From the NCBI GenBank assembly GCA_023426575.1, contig JAFAAL010000046.1, positions 1 through 33,458 of the forward strand: a DNA stretch of 33,458 bases, given 5' to 3'. Under the pieces are notes generated by a model, which saw nothing but the letters and a program-made list of their open reading frames with translations, made no database searches and had not been told where the DNA came from. Shown here one piece after another: positions 22,434 through 30,272 of the stretch. Numbering within the stretch: position 1 is the stretch's first letter; each line of letters opens with the position of its first letter. Position numbers and translations under genes: made by a program. The DNA is from Bacillota bacterium. GTDB taxonomy: Bacteria; Bacillota; Clostridia; Saccharofermentanales; DTU023.

Positions 22434-23517
22434 TATTTTCCTCCTCCGGCGAAGTCTTCTCATCACTGAGACTCTGCCGCAGATATTTGACATTCGAAAT
22501 GATCGAGCTATAAGCCATGCGCCGTGGCCCGATCACTGCAATTTGGCCGCAGATGCCGGGGCTGTACTGGTAGCGTGCCGAGATCAAGCTGAGGTCCGAA
22601 AGGCCGGCAAAGGCCAGCTCGCTCCCAATCTTGATCAGCATCTCACCGCAGTCGGCCAGCTGCTCACTCGGTTCTAGATAGGCCGCGAGCCCACTCTCTT
22701 TCTGCAATTCTGAGAAGGTGAGGTTGGCCCGCTCGGGGTCATGAAATTCTGGCTGCTGCAAGAGGAGGTGCTCCCCCTGCACGAAGACCTCGAGGGTCTG
22801 AGCCTCGGCAATGACTCGGAAGATGTTTCGTGCCAGCTCCTGGGCCAGTTCAGGCGTCAACTGCGTATAGAGCAGTGCCGACTCGATCTCGCCCAAGTGA
22901 ATCTCATTGAGTTTCTGACCTGCGATAGCCTCCTGGATCGCCAGGGCAATCGCCTCCAATCTCAGCTGATCGAGCTCGGAGTAGATCTCCAAGCGCTTAT
23001 CCTTGACAGTGCCTGCACTCAGGATGAGAACACAGAGGGCACGACCTGGTTCAATCAGAATGAGGTGGAGTTTCTTCAATTCCGCCTGCTCATACTGTGG
23101 CAGGACGACAAGAGCGGTCAGCCCGGTGACCACGGAAAGCGCAGCCGCTGCGCCGCGCACGACGGCCTCGACTTCGATAAGATTATGCTCGAGGAAGGAG
23201 TTCAGCCGCGCCACTTCCTGCGGTCTCAGCTGATAGGGCGTCAAGAGCTCATCGACATAGGCCCTATAGCCACGATCGGTCGGAACCCGGCCTGCGGAGG
23301 TATGGGGCTGCTCGAGAAAACCTGCCTGCTCCAGCTCGGCCATCTCCTTGCGCACGGTCGCAGATGAAATGTCCCAGCGATGTGCTTCTAAGAGATTTTT
23401 TGACGCTACGGGCTCGGCCGCCGTGATGTAATCCTCGACGATCGCCTTTAAAATCGCCTTCTGCCTCGCTGACAGTATGCATTCAGCCTCTCTCTCAAGC
23501 TCAGCTCTTCTTGCCAT
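22420..23517 (-). CDS. hrcA: Heat-inducible transcription repressor HrcA
   Basis: HrcA binds CIRCE operators and represses the dnaK operon at normal temperature, with folding assisted by GroEL. The 365-residue protein has an N-terminal winged helix with ISSATVRKEMAELEQAGFL and HTSAGRVPTDRGYRAYVDE (about 50-90), then the family's GAF-like domain and dimerisation part. The ribosome binding site is aaaggaggga. It is the first gene of the operon, directly downstream of CIRCE, so it controls its own synthesis. Confidence 0.97.
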   Translation of the reverse strand: MARRAELEREAECILSARQKAILKAIVEDYITAAEPVASKNLLEAHRWDISSATVRKEMAELEQAGFLEQPHTSAGRVPTDRGYRAYVDELLTPYQLRPQEVARLNSFLEHNLIEVEAVVRGAAAALSVVTGLTALVVLPQYEQAELKKLHLILIEPGRALCVLILSAGTVKDKRLEIYSELDQLRLEAIALAIQEAIAGQKLNEIHLGEIESALLYTQLTPELAQELARNIFRVIAEAQTLEVFVQGEHLLLQQPEFHDPERANLTFSELQKESGLAAYLEPSEQLADCGEMLIKIGSELAFAGLSDLSLISARYQYSPGICGQIAVIGPRRMAYSSIISNVKYLRQSLSDEKTSPEEENSGKK

Positions 23518-23538
23518 AGGACTCCCTCCTTTCGTAAA

Positions 23539-23565
23539 TTAGCACTCTACCATCGAGAGTGCTAG
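23539..23565. promoter_or_regulatory. CIRCE operator (HrcA binding site)
   Basis: ttagcactc, 9-base spacer, gagtgctag. The consensus TTAGCACTC-N9-GAGTGCTAA is matched at 17 of 18 arm positions. It lies 5 bases downstream of the -10 element and 22 bases before the hrcA start. Confidence 0.97.
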
Positions 23566-23569
23566 CACT

Positions 23570-23598
23570 ACTTTACTCGGCTGTCCCTGGCCTGTCAA
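23570..23598 (-). promoter_or_regulatory. Sigma-A promoter of the hrcA operon
   Basis: On the minus strand, TTGACA (23593-23598), a 17-base spacer and TAAAGT (23570-23575), directly preceding CIRCE. Confidence 0.8.
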
Positions 23599-23645
23599 TT
23601 GAGAAAATCGGGCTTTATGTCACAGAAATGTGAACTTTTTTGGCT

Positions 23646-24926
23646 TTAGACAAAAGCCCCAAAAACAATATTCCCATAATCCTCACCCAGAGCTGTCAAG
23701 TGATAGGAATGACTTGAGCTGTCAAAAATGATGAGCCCCTGGGCCTCAAGCTCTCGCAATTCTTTGGCAAAGTCTTGGCGAAGTTCTGCGTGAAAGCGCT
23801 TGCGATAGGCCTCCAGATTCACTCCGTCCAGACGGCGGAAGGCAAGCATCATATATTCCTTCTTTTCTTCTTTGGGATCTAAGACTTCTTCCAGCACAGC
23901 ACCCTGCCAATAGCTCTGCTTCTGCGGGGGTCTCAGAGAGGGCGAGAAGATTTCAATATAGCTCCCAAGATCAGCTGGAAAATGATAGCGGCAGCCCGCA
24001 TAGAAGCCGCTGGCTGCAGGGCCGAGCGCGAGATAGGGGACGAGCTGCCAATAGGCAAAATTGTGCCGCGACTCGCGCCCTGGCTGCGCCCAGGCGGAAA
24101 TCTCATAGTGCTGATAGCCTGCCTCACGGGCCGCCTTGCGAAGCGCATAGTAAAAGGAGCGCTCCTCGTCCTCGGAGGGCAATTCTGGCAGGTCGAGCTG
24201 CCGCTCGCCTAGGACATAGCGCTCATAAAAGGGAGTCCCCTCCTCTAAGATGAGAGAGTAGGCTGAGAAGTGCTCTGGGGCGAGCTCTAATAGATATTGA
24301 ATATCCTCTTGCATTTTGCGCTCATCCTGGCCCGGCAGGCCAAAGATGAGATCGAGCGAGATATTGTCGAAGCCAGCCGCTCTTGCGGCCATATAGGCGC
24401 TCAGAAAATGCTCCTGCCGATGATTGCGGCCGAGATAACCCAGGAGCTCGTCATGCGAAGTTTGGAAGCCCAGGGAGAGGCGATTGATCCCCGCCCGCCG
24501 ATAGGCCATGGCCCTCTCCACATTCAGGCCCCGCGGATTGGCCTCGAGGCTGATCTCCGCCTGGGGGTCCAAGCGCTTGGCGCTCGCTAGGCGCTCTAAG
24601 AAACGCGCATAAAATGCTGGCGCGAGAAGCGAGGGCGTCCCCCCGCCAAAATAGACAGTCTCAAAGGGCAGGACCACGCCAAGAGCCTGCGAAGAGAGGG
24701 GCTCTCGGAGGAGCAGCTCAAGATGCTGGAGGAGAGCACCTTCATAGGCTTCGCGTTCCCGCTTGCTGATCGCCTCTGAATAAAAGTCACAATAGCGACA
24801 TTTTTGGGCACAGAAAGGAATGTGGACGTAGAGTGCTCGCGCAGCCGCGAGAGCCTCCGCACTGAGCTCAGCTCTGCTGAATTGACTTCGTATCTCGGCC
24901 TGGATGTCTCGACAATCTTCAGACAT
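23646..24926 (-). CDS. hemW: Heme chaperone HemW (radical SAM)
   Basis: A radical SAM protein of the HemN family, long annotated as coproporphyrinogen III oxidase; HemW members bind and deliver heme. The 426-residue protein has ALYVHIPFCAQKCRYCDFYSE with C39, C43 and C46 as 4Fe-4S ligands, then VYFGGGTPSLL, SLEANPRG, and INRLSLGFQT, and a C-terminal HemN-type domain. The ATG overlaps the stop of the upstream DUF4276 gene (TGATG), so translation is coupled. hemW beside hrcA is a common arrangement in Bacillota. Confidence 0.93.
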   Translation of the reverse strand: MSEDCRDIQAEIRSQFSRAELSAEALAAARALYVHIPFCAQKCRYCDFYSEAISKREREAYEGALLQHLELLLREPLSSQALGVVLPFETVYFGGGTPSLLAPAFYARFLERLASAKRLDPQAEISLEANPRGLNVERAMAYRRAGINRLSLGFQTSHDELLGYLGRNHRQEHFLSAYMAARAAGFDNISLDLIFGLPGQDERKMQEDIQYLLELAPEHFSAYSLILEEGTPFYERYVLGERQLDLPELPSEDEERSFYYALRKAAREAGYQHYEISAWAQPGRESRHNFAYWQLVPYLALGPAASGFYAGCRYHFPADLGSYIEIFSPSLRPPQKQSYWQGAVLEEVLDPKEEKKEYMMLAFRRLDGVNLEAYRKRFHAELRQDFAKELRELEAQGLIIFDSSSHSYHLTALGEDYGNIVFGAFV

Positions 24927-25624
24927 CAGACGTCTTGGCGCTCGGAGAGCAGGGCGAGGCAGTGCTCAAACTGCTCGCAAAATTTCTGAAGACTCGGCGA
25001 GTGATTTCGCCGAATGTCGAGCTCTGGGGCAATTCTCTCCGCCCATTCGAGTTTGTAGGCGCCGATGAGAGCATAGGGACGATCCTTGCGATCTTCTAGG
25101 GGGCGGTGCAAGATAACGCGCGCAAGCCACTCCCAGGTGCCGACAATCTGATCTTGCGGGTAGCGTTTCAGCTCCTTACGATCAGCGTCGGGATAGGCTG
25201 CGAGAACAGCCTCAGGATCGCCGAGCAGCCAAGCTTCAAATTCCTCTACGGCAATGCCAATGAGGCGCACAAGATCTGGCGCAAATTTTTGAAAACACTG
25301 GGCAAGAGGCTTAAAGAGTTCATCGACGGGGGTATCGTCCGCATCGAGGACGACGGCCAGAAGACTGTTTTCCTCTTTCAGGACACGCTCATAGGCTCTG
25401 ATCTTGGCTGGCAGGAGTTCGAGAAGCGAGGCCGCGCGAAGACGCGGGGGCGCTGACCAGTCCTGGGGCAGATAGCCACGGCCGCGGTGAAAGTAAATTT
25501 CAACGGGACAGCTGAGGCCTGCCGCCGCCAGAATTTGGCGAAAGATTGAGCGCAAGATCGGGACGGAAGAGCGATCCTCCGTGAGGACGATGATGCGGTC
25601 GAGCTGCAGATTCCTCGTCGACAA
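24926..25624 (-). CDS. DUF4276-family (TOPRIM-like) protein, partner of an ATPase
   Basis: A 232-residue protein. The order of motifs fits DUF4276, whose fold is thought to be TOPRIM-like: RIIVLTEDRSS (E16) at the N terminus, VVLDADDTPVDELFKPL (D94, D96, D97) in the middle, then LIGIAVEEFEAWLLGDPEAV (E127, E128, E130). A late HSPSLQKFCEQF matches the family's S-x-SF tail. TOPRIM-type acidic residues suggest a metal-dependent nuclease or nucleotidyl function. The TTG start has ggagg overlapping the stop of the ATPase gene 12 bases upstream, so the two are translationally coupled. Function is inferred from this pairing; see the findings. Confidence 0.78.
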   Translation of the reverse strand: MSTRNLQLDRIIVLTEDRSSVPILRSIFRQILAAAGLSCPVEIYFHRGRGYLPQDWSAPPRLRAASLLELLPAKIRAYERVLKEENSLLAVVLDADDTPVDELFKPLAQCFQKFAPDLVRLIGIAVEEFEAWLLGDPEAVLAAYPDADRKELKRYPQDQIVGTWEWLARVILHRPLEDRKDRPYALIGAYKLEWAERIAPELDIRRNHSPSLQKFCEQFEHCLALLSERQDV

Positions 25625-25636
25625 GCTCCTAGCCTC

Positions 25637-26911
25637 CTAGTGCTCGGGGTCGTCAAACCACTGGCGCTCTGTCGGACTCAAATGGCCGCTGTACCAGAGA
25701 TTGCCGAGGCCGATTCCCTCCTCGAGGAGAGCTCTGACATCGCGATCCTGGCCGAGCCAGCGGGCCCGGACCTCGCCACCTTCGCCTGCCTTCTCCTGTC
25801 GTTCCATGACGAAGACTTCGTCAGCCCCTAGATTGTCGAGGAGGATATTGTTGTGCGAGGAGAGCAAGATCTGACAGTCGGGCTCACGATCCAGCATGAT
25901 CCGCATCTCACGGATCAGATCCTCGATCTGCTCGTGGTAGAGACCCAGTTCTGGCGTATCGATGCAGATCAGGCTGTGGGGATCTTCTAAGAGGAGATAG
26001 TAGAGGAAGAGCTTGAGATTGCCGGAGGTCAACTGGCGATCGAGATTGCCATCGCCCGTCAACTTGGCGTCAGGGATCTTCTTCAGGATCTCGGCAATGA
26101 CATCTGAATGGCCACGCTCCTTAGCCCTCTCCTGATAGTAGGCAATGACATTTCTGGCATTGCTGAAATCGGAGTTGAGCTGGCGGTCGATGCCATCGCC
26201 AATGCGCGAGGGCAGGCGATTGATCTCAAAGGGATCTCTAGTGATGAACCAGTTGCAGATCTGGCGATAGAGCCAGCAGATCTCGACATGTTGGAGCATC
26301 CGTCCATAGGTACTGAGAGCTGGCTGTCTCTGGTCGATGAGTTCCACTTTTTCTGAGGACGCCGCGGCAAGAGCCTCATCCTCTAAGCGCTCACTGCGCT
26401 CAGAGGGAGAGAGATGACGGAAGCGATAGCTGTAGAGAGTCCCACTACCCTCCTCGATCTCGAGCAGCGCTTCTTGCCTCAGTATCCCGCCCTCATAAAA
26501 GTAGAGATCCGCCCGCTCACTCTGGACTAGGACCTCGTGATCTCTGGCGTAGAGACTGATCTCATATTGGATAAAATCATCTTCACGGGGACGGTAGAAG
26601 AGGAGCTGAAAATTCATCTCGTCCTCTTTGGCCCCAAAGCTGATGAGCTCCTCAAAGCTCCCGCTCGCGAGCTTCTCCCCCGCTTGATTCGCCCCGAGGG
26701 TCACGGTCTCAGCGACAAAATGGAGAGCCTGAAAGACGGAGCTCTTGCCTGTCGAGCTGCGCCCCGCCAGGCAGTTTAAAGGGCCGAGCGCCCCGGCCTC
26801 GACCAGCTGATCGAGACCAGAGAGCGGCTCTTCTTTTAAGCTTTCAAGGCACATCCCGAGCGAGAAGTTCTCGAGAATGGCAAAATGATGACAAGTGAAG
26901 CCAATCAGCAT
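25637..26911 (-). CDS. AAA/ABC-type ATPase (AAA_21/OLD-like), possible defence ATPase
   Basis: A 424-residue ATPase of the SMC/OLD-related type. It shows Walker A GRSSTGKSS (50-58) after a beta-rich start, a signature-like LTSGNLK (294-300) in place of LSGGQ, Walker B LICIDTPELGLY (314-325) with catalytic E321, and a switch histidine H353 in LLSSHNNILLDNL. The region 60-290 is an insertion with no recognised domain. Such ATPases paired with TOPRIM-type partners occur in anti-phage systems (OLD, PARIS, Gabija). Here the partner is the DUF4276 gene 12 bases downstream. It has a ggagg ribosome binding site and lies 24 bases after the SPFH gene. Base composition resembles the neighbouring core genes. 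Confidence 0.85.
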   Translation of the reverse strand: MLIGFTCHHFAILENFSLGMCLESLKEEPLSGLDQLVEAGALGPLNCLAGRSSTGKSSVFQALHFVAETVTLGANQAGEKLASGSFEELISFGAKEDEMNFQLLFYRPREDDFIQYEISLYARDHEVLVQSERADLYFYEGGILRQEALLEIEEGSGTLYSYRFRHLSPSERSERLEDEALAAASSEKVELIDQRQPALSTYGRMLQHVEICWLYRQICNWFITRDPFEINRLPSRIGDGIDRQLNSDFSNARNVIAYYQERAKERGHSDVIAEILKKIPDAKLTGDGNLDRQLTSGNLKLFLYYLLLEDPHSLICIDTPELGLYHEQIEDLIREMRIMLDREPDCQILLSSHNNILLDNLGADEVFVMERQEKAGEGGEVRARWLGQDRDVRALLEEGIGLGNLWYSGHLSPTERQWFDDPEH

Positions 26912-26935
26912 CTCTAGTCCTCCCGCTCAAATTGC

Positions 26936-28036
26936 TTAAATCTGTGCGCCGTTTGGATCGGCGACGGGTTTCTGGAAGGGACGCTCAAGCTCCTCTTCGT
27001 CTTCATAGCGCTCGCTGCCGAGGAAGTCGGCCGTCGCCGGCTTCTCCTGCTGGACACGCGGGCTGTTGTCGGCCTCCGGCGTCGTCCAGATCTCCTTGGC
27101 TGCGGAGACGAGACCCGCCATATTCTGCATGTCGGAGGGGATGATCAGCTTGGTCGCTCTGCCGTCGGCGACCTTGGTCAGGGCCTCAAGAGCTCTCAGG
27201 CGAATCAGGCTCTCATCCGCGGCGACGTCCTTGATCATCTGGAGGCCCTGGGCGGTGGCCTTTTGAATACTGATGATGGCCTCGGCCTCACCTTCTGCCT
27301 CGCGGATCGCCTGCAGCTTCTTGGCCTCGGCACGCAGGATCGCGGCCTGCTTCTCACCTTCTGCCACAGTAATCTGTGCCTGCTTCTTGCCCTCGGCGCG
27401 GAGGATGCTCTCGCGCTTCTCACGCTCCGCCTTCATCTGGCGCTCCATGGCGTTTTGAATCTCGCGGGGCGGGATGATGTTTTTCAGCTCGACGCGATTG
27501 ACCTTGATCCCCCAGGGGTCGGTGGCAATGTCGAGGGTCTCGCGCATCTTTGCGTTGATCAGGTCTCTGGAGGTCAATGTCTCGTCGAGTTCGAGATCGC
27601 CGATGATATTACGCAGTGTCGTCGCCGAGAGGTTCTCGATGGCCATGATGGGACTCTCGATACCGTAGGTATACATTTTAGGATCGACGACCTGGTAGAA
27701 GACGACGGTGTCGATCTGCATCGTGACGTTGTCCTTGGTGATCACGGCCTGGGGCGCAAAGTCGGCCACCTGCTCCTTGAGCGAAAGTTTCTTCACGATA
27801 TTGTCGATAAACGGCATCTTGATGTGGAGGCCTGTTCCCCAGGTCTCCTTATAGGTCCCGAGGCGCTCGATGACGTAGGCATTGGCCTGGGGCACGACCC
27901 GAATATTGCGGATAATGATGATGAGGATGAGGGCGACAACGAGGAAGAGAATCAACTTGTTGCCAAGATTGTTAATCACTTCGCGTGTCAGCTGACTCAT
28001 GGCGAGGGCGGCAGAGTGATTCAAGAGTAAAGACAT
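26936..28036 (-). CDS. SPFH/Band 7 membrane protein (stomatin/QmcA type)
   Basis: A 366-residue membrane-anchored protein. A hydrophobic segment (about 27-43, KLILFLVVALILIIII) precedes the SPFH domain: VVPQANAYVIERLGTYKETWGTGLH, then PQAVITKDNVTMQIDTVVFYQV, and NIIPPREIQNAMERQMKAEREKR. A long Ala/Glu-rich coiled coil and an acidic tail follow. SPFH proteins form oligomeric rings on the membrane and often pair with NfeD proteins; the nfeD-like gene is 12 bases upstream. The ribosome binding site is aaggag, 7 bases before ATG. Confidence 0.92.
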   Translation of the reverse strand: MSLLLNHSAALAMSQLTREVINNLGNKLILFLVVALILIIIIRNIRVVPQANAYVIERLGTYKETWGTGLHIKMPFIDNIVKKLSLKEQVADFAPQAVITKDNVTMQIDTVVFYQVVDPKMYTYGIESPIMAIENLSATTLRNIIGDLELDETLTSRDLINAKMRETLDIATDPWGIKVNRVELKNIIPPREIQNAMERQMKAEREKRESILRAEGKKQAQITVAEGEKQAAILRAEAKKLQAIREAEGEAEAIISIQKATAQGLQMIKDVAADESLIRLRALEALTKVADGRATKLIIPSDMQNMAGLVSAAKEIWTTPEADNSPRVQQEKPATADFLGSERYEDEEELERPFQKPVADPNGAQI

Positions 28037-28048
28037 CGTGTGACTCCT

Positions 28049-28546
28049 TTAATTATTGGGCAGATTGTCGCAAGAGGCGACGACTGCCTTGACGCCCGAG
28101 AGCTTTCTGACGACGACTCGGGTGCCGACGGGGATGATACTGTTATCGAGAGAGCTGGCAGACCACTCCTCTTTATTGACGAGGATGAGACCAGTTCCCG
28201 CAAGTGGATTGATCTCACGGGTGACGACGCCCACCTGATCGATGATGCGGTCGGCATTGGTCCGTGGGACTTCTCTATTCTTAGACTTCAAGCGAGGCTT
28301 GAAGACGATCAGGAAGAGGATCAATGTCACAATCGAGACAATAGTAAAGATCAGGACCTGCGTGGCAAAGCTGTAGCCCAGGAAGGCGGCACCGAGGGCG
28401 AGGAGCGCCCCGATGGCAAACCAAATCGTGGTCAGATTGATGGTCGCCGCCTCGACGATGAAGAAGACAATGGCGATGATGAGCCAGAGAATCCAGGTGG
28501 AAAAATCTGAGCTCAGGAACTGGGTCAATTCTGAAAAAAAGCTCAT
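28049..28546 (-). CDS. NfeD-like membrane protein
   Basis: A 165-residue protein with three membrane segments in the first half (about 17-36, 42-58 and 62-82) and a C-terminal OB-fold-like domain (about 100-160) with the landmarks RIIDQVGVVTREINPLAGTG and VGTRVVVRKLSG. This is the short NfeD form without the serine protease domain. It acts with SPFH proteins in membrane organisation or quality control. ATG follows aggagg at 4 bases and overlaps the region just past the glnS stop, so it is co-transcribed with glnS and the SPFH gene. Confidence 0.88.
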   Translation of the reverse strand: MSFFSELTQFLSSDFSTWILWLIIAIVFFIVEAATINLTTIWFAIGALLALGAAFLGYSFATQVLIFTIVSIVTLILFLIVFKPRLKSKNREVPRTNADRIIDQVGVVTREINPLAGTGLILVNKEEWSASSLDNSIIPVGTRVVVRKLSGVKAVVASCDNLPNN

Positions 28547-28554
28547 AGGACCTC

Positions 28555-30258
28555 CTATCCCTTATAGCTACTTCTAAGATCGACAGCCAGATTGAAGACG
28601 GGGTGCTCGGGACGATAGTCCTCACTGTCCGCCACGAAGTAGCCCTGACGCATAAACTGGTAGGACTGTTCAGGATTCCTCGCAAGACTCTCGAGGAGGT
28701 AGGCCTCGGCCTGCGCCCCCTCGACGATCTCGAGGGAATTCGGATTGATCTTGAGTTCGCCTCTCGCCAGGAGCTCAGCCGGATTCTCTTCGCTGAAAAG
28801 TTCGCTGTAGAGGCGCAGCTCAGAGGGAACGGACGTCTCCTGGTCGACCCAGTGAATCGTGCCGCGAATTTTCCGGCCATCGGCCGCCTTGCCGCCGCGG
28901 GACTCTGGATCGTATTCAGCAAAGACTCTGAGCTGGCCGTCGACCTCCTCATAGCCCGTGCAGCGGACGATATAGGCCCCGCGGAGACGGACCTCCTGGC
29001 CGACGAAGAGGCGGTGATACTTCTTCGGCGGATCGATCATGAAGTCATCGCGCTCGATCCAGAGCCGTTTTGAGAAGGAGACCCCATGCGTGCCGAGCTC
29101 TGGCCGCTTCGGATGATTGTCGACTGTCATCTGCTCGCTTTGACCCTCGGGGTAATTCGTAATGATGAGTTCGATCGGATCCTTGACGACCATGACCCGC
29201 TCTGCCTTCTCATCGAGGTCCTCACGGAGGCAGAACTCGAGGAAGTCATGGGCCACGCGGCTGTCGACCTTGGACACCCCGATGCGCTCGATGAAGTTTC
29301 GAATCGACTCTGGCGTATAGCCACGGCGACGGAGGCCGCGCAGCGTCGGCATCCGGGGGTCATCCCAGCCGCCGACCTGTTCTGACTCGACAAGATGTCT
29401 GAGATAGCGCTTGCTCATGATCGTATGCTCGAGGTTCAGCCTGGCAAATTCGATCTGACGCGGCTTATAGGGCACGGAGCAGTTCTCAATCACCCAGTCG
29501 TAGAGCGGACGGTGGTCCTCAAACTCGAGAGAACAGAGCGAGTGCGTGATGCCCTCGATCGCATCCTCAAGCGGATGGGCAAAGTCATACATTGGATAGA
29601 TGCACCACTTGTCTCCCGTGCGGTGGTGATGTTCATAGGAGATGCGATAGATGACGGGATCGCGCATATTCATATTGCCCGAGGCCATGTCGATCTTGGC
29701 TCGCAGCGTCTTGCTGCCCGCCGGGAATTCGCCAGCGCGCATTCGCTGGAAGAGATCGAGGCTCTCAGCGATTGGCCGATCGCGCCAGGGCGAGGGCGTC
29801 CCAGGCTCGGTCAGCGTCCCATGCGCCGCCCGCACCTCCTCAGGACTCATCTCACAGACGAAGGCGAGCCCCTTCTCGATCAGTTCGACCGCGTAGCCAT
29901 ACATCTCCTCGAAGTAGTCTGAGGCATGGTAGAAGCGATCGCCCCAGTCGAAGCCGAGCCAGTGGATATCCTCCTTGAGGGCGTGGACATAGCGCTCGTC
30001 CTCCTTGACGGGATTCGTATCGTCCATTCGAAGATTGCAGACGCCGCCGTATTTTTCGGCAGTCGCAAAGTCGATATAGATCGCCTTGGCATGGCCGATG
30101 TGCAGATAACCATTTGGCTCGGGTGGGAAGCGCGTGTGGACCTGCCGCCCGTGATAGCGACCGCCTGGCGCCAGATCCTTATCAATTTCGTCATGGATAA
30201 AGTTCGAGCCCATGACCGTCTCGCGATTCTCTTCTCTCATCACATTCTCATCGCTCAT
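28555..30258 (-). CDS. glnS: Glutaminyl-tRNA synthetase
   Basis: GlnRS charges tRNA-Gln directly. The 567-residue class I enzyme has FPPEPNGYLHIGHAKAI (HIGH at 53-56), LRMDDTNP, a KMSKS-type loop TIMSKRYL (MSKR 281-284) and the C-terminal anticodon-binding beta barrels. Many Bacillota instead make Gln-tRNA by amidating Glu-tRNA with GatCAB; this organism has a direct enzyme, as several Clostridia do. Ribosome binding site agggagggg. It starts 15 bases after the gltX stop. Confidence 0.97.
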   Translation of the reverse strand: MSDENVMREENRETVMGSNFIHDEIDKDLAPGGRYHGRQVHTRFPPEPNGYLHIGHAKAIYIDFATAEKYGGVCNLRMDDTNPVKEDERYVHALKEDIHWLGFDWGDRFYHASDYFEEMYGYAVELIEKGLAFVCEMSPEEVRAAHGTLTEPGTPSPWRDRPIAESLDLFQRMRAGEFPAGSKTLRAKIDMASGNMNMRDPVIYRISYEHHHRTGDKWCIYPMYDFAHPLEDAIEGITHSLCSLEFEDHRPLYDWVIENCSVPYKPRQIEFARLNLEHTIMSKRYLRHLVESEQVGGWDDPRMPTLRGLRRRGYTPESIRNFIERIGVSKVDSRVAHDFLEFCLREDLDEKAERVMVVKDPIELIITNYPEGQSEQMTVDNHPKRPELGTHGVSFSKRLWIERDDFMIDPPKKYHRLFVGQEVRLRGAYIVRCTGYEEVDGQLRVFAEYDPESRGGKAADGRKIRGTIHWVDQETSVPSELRLYSELFSEENPAELLARGELKINPNSLEIVEGAQAEAYLLESLARNPEQSYQFMRQGYFVADSEDYRPEHPVFNLAVDLRSSYKG

Positions 30259-30272
30259 ATAATGACCCCTCC

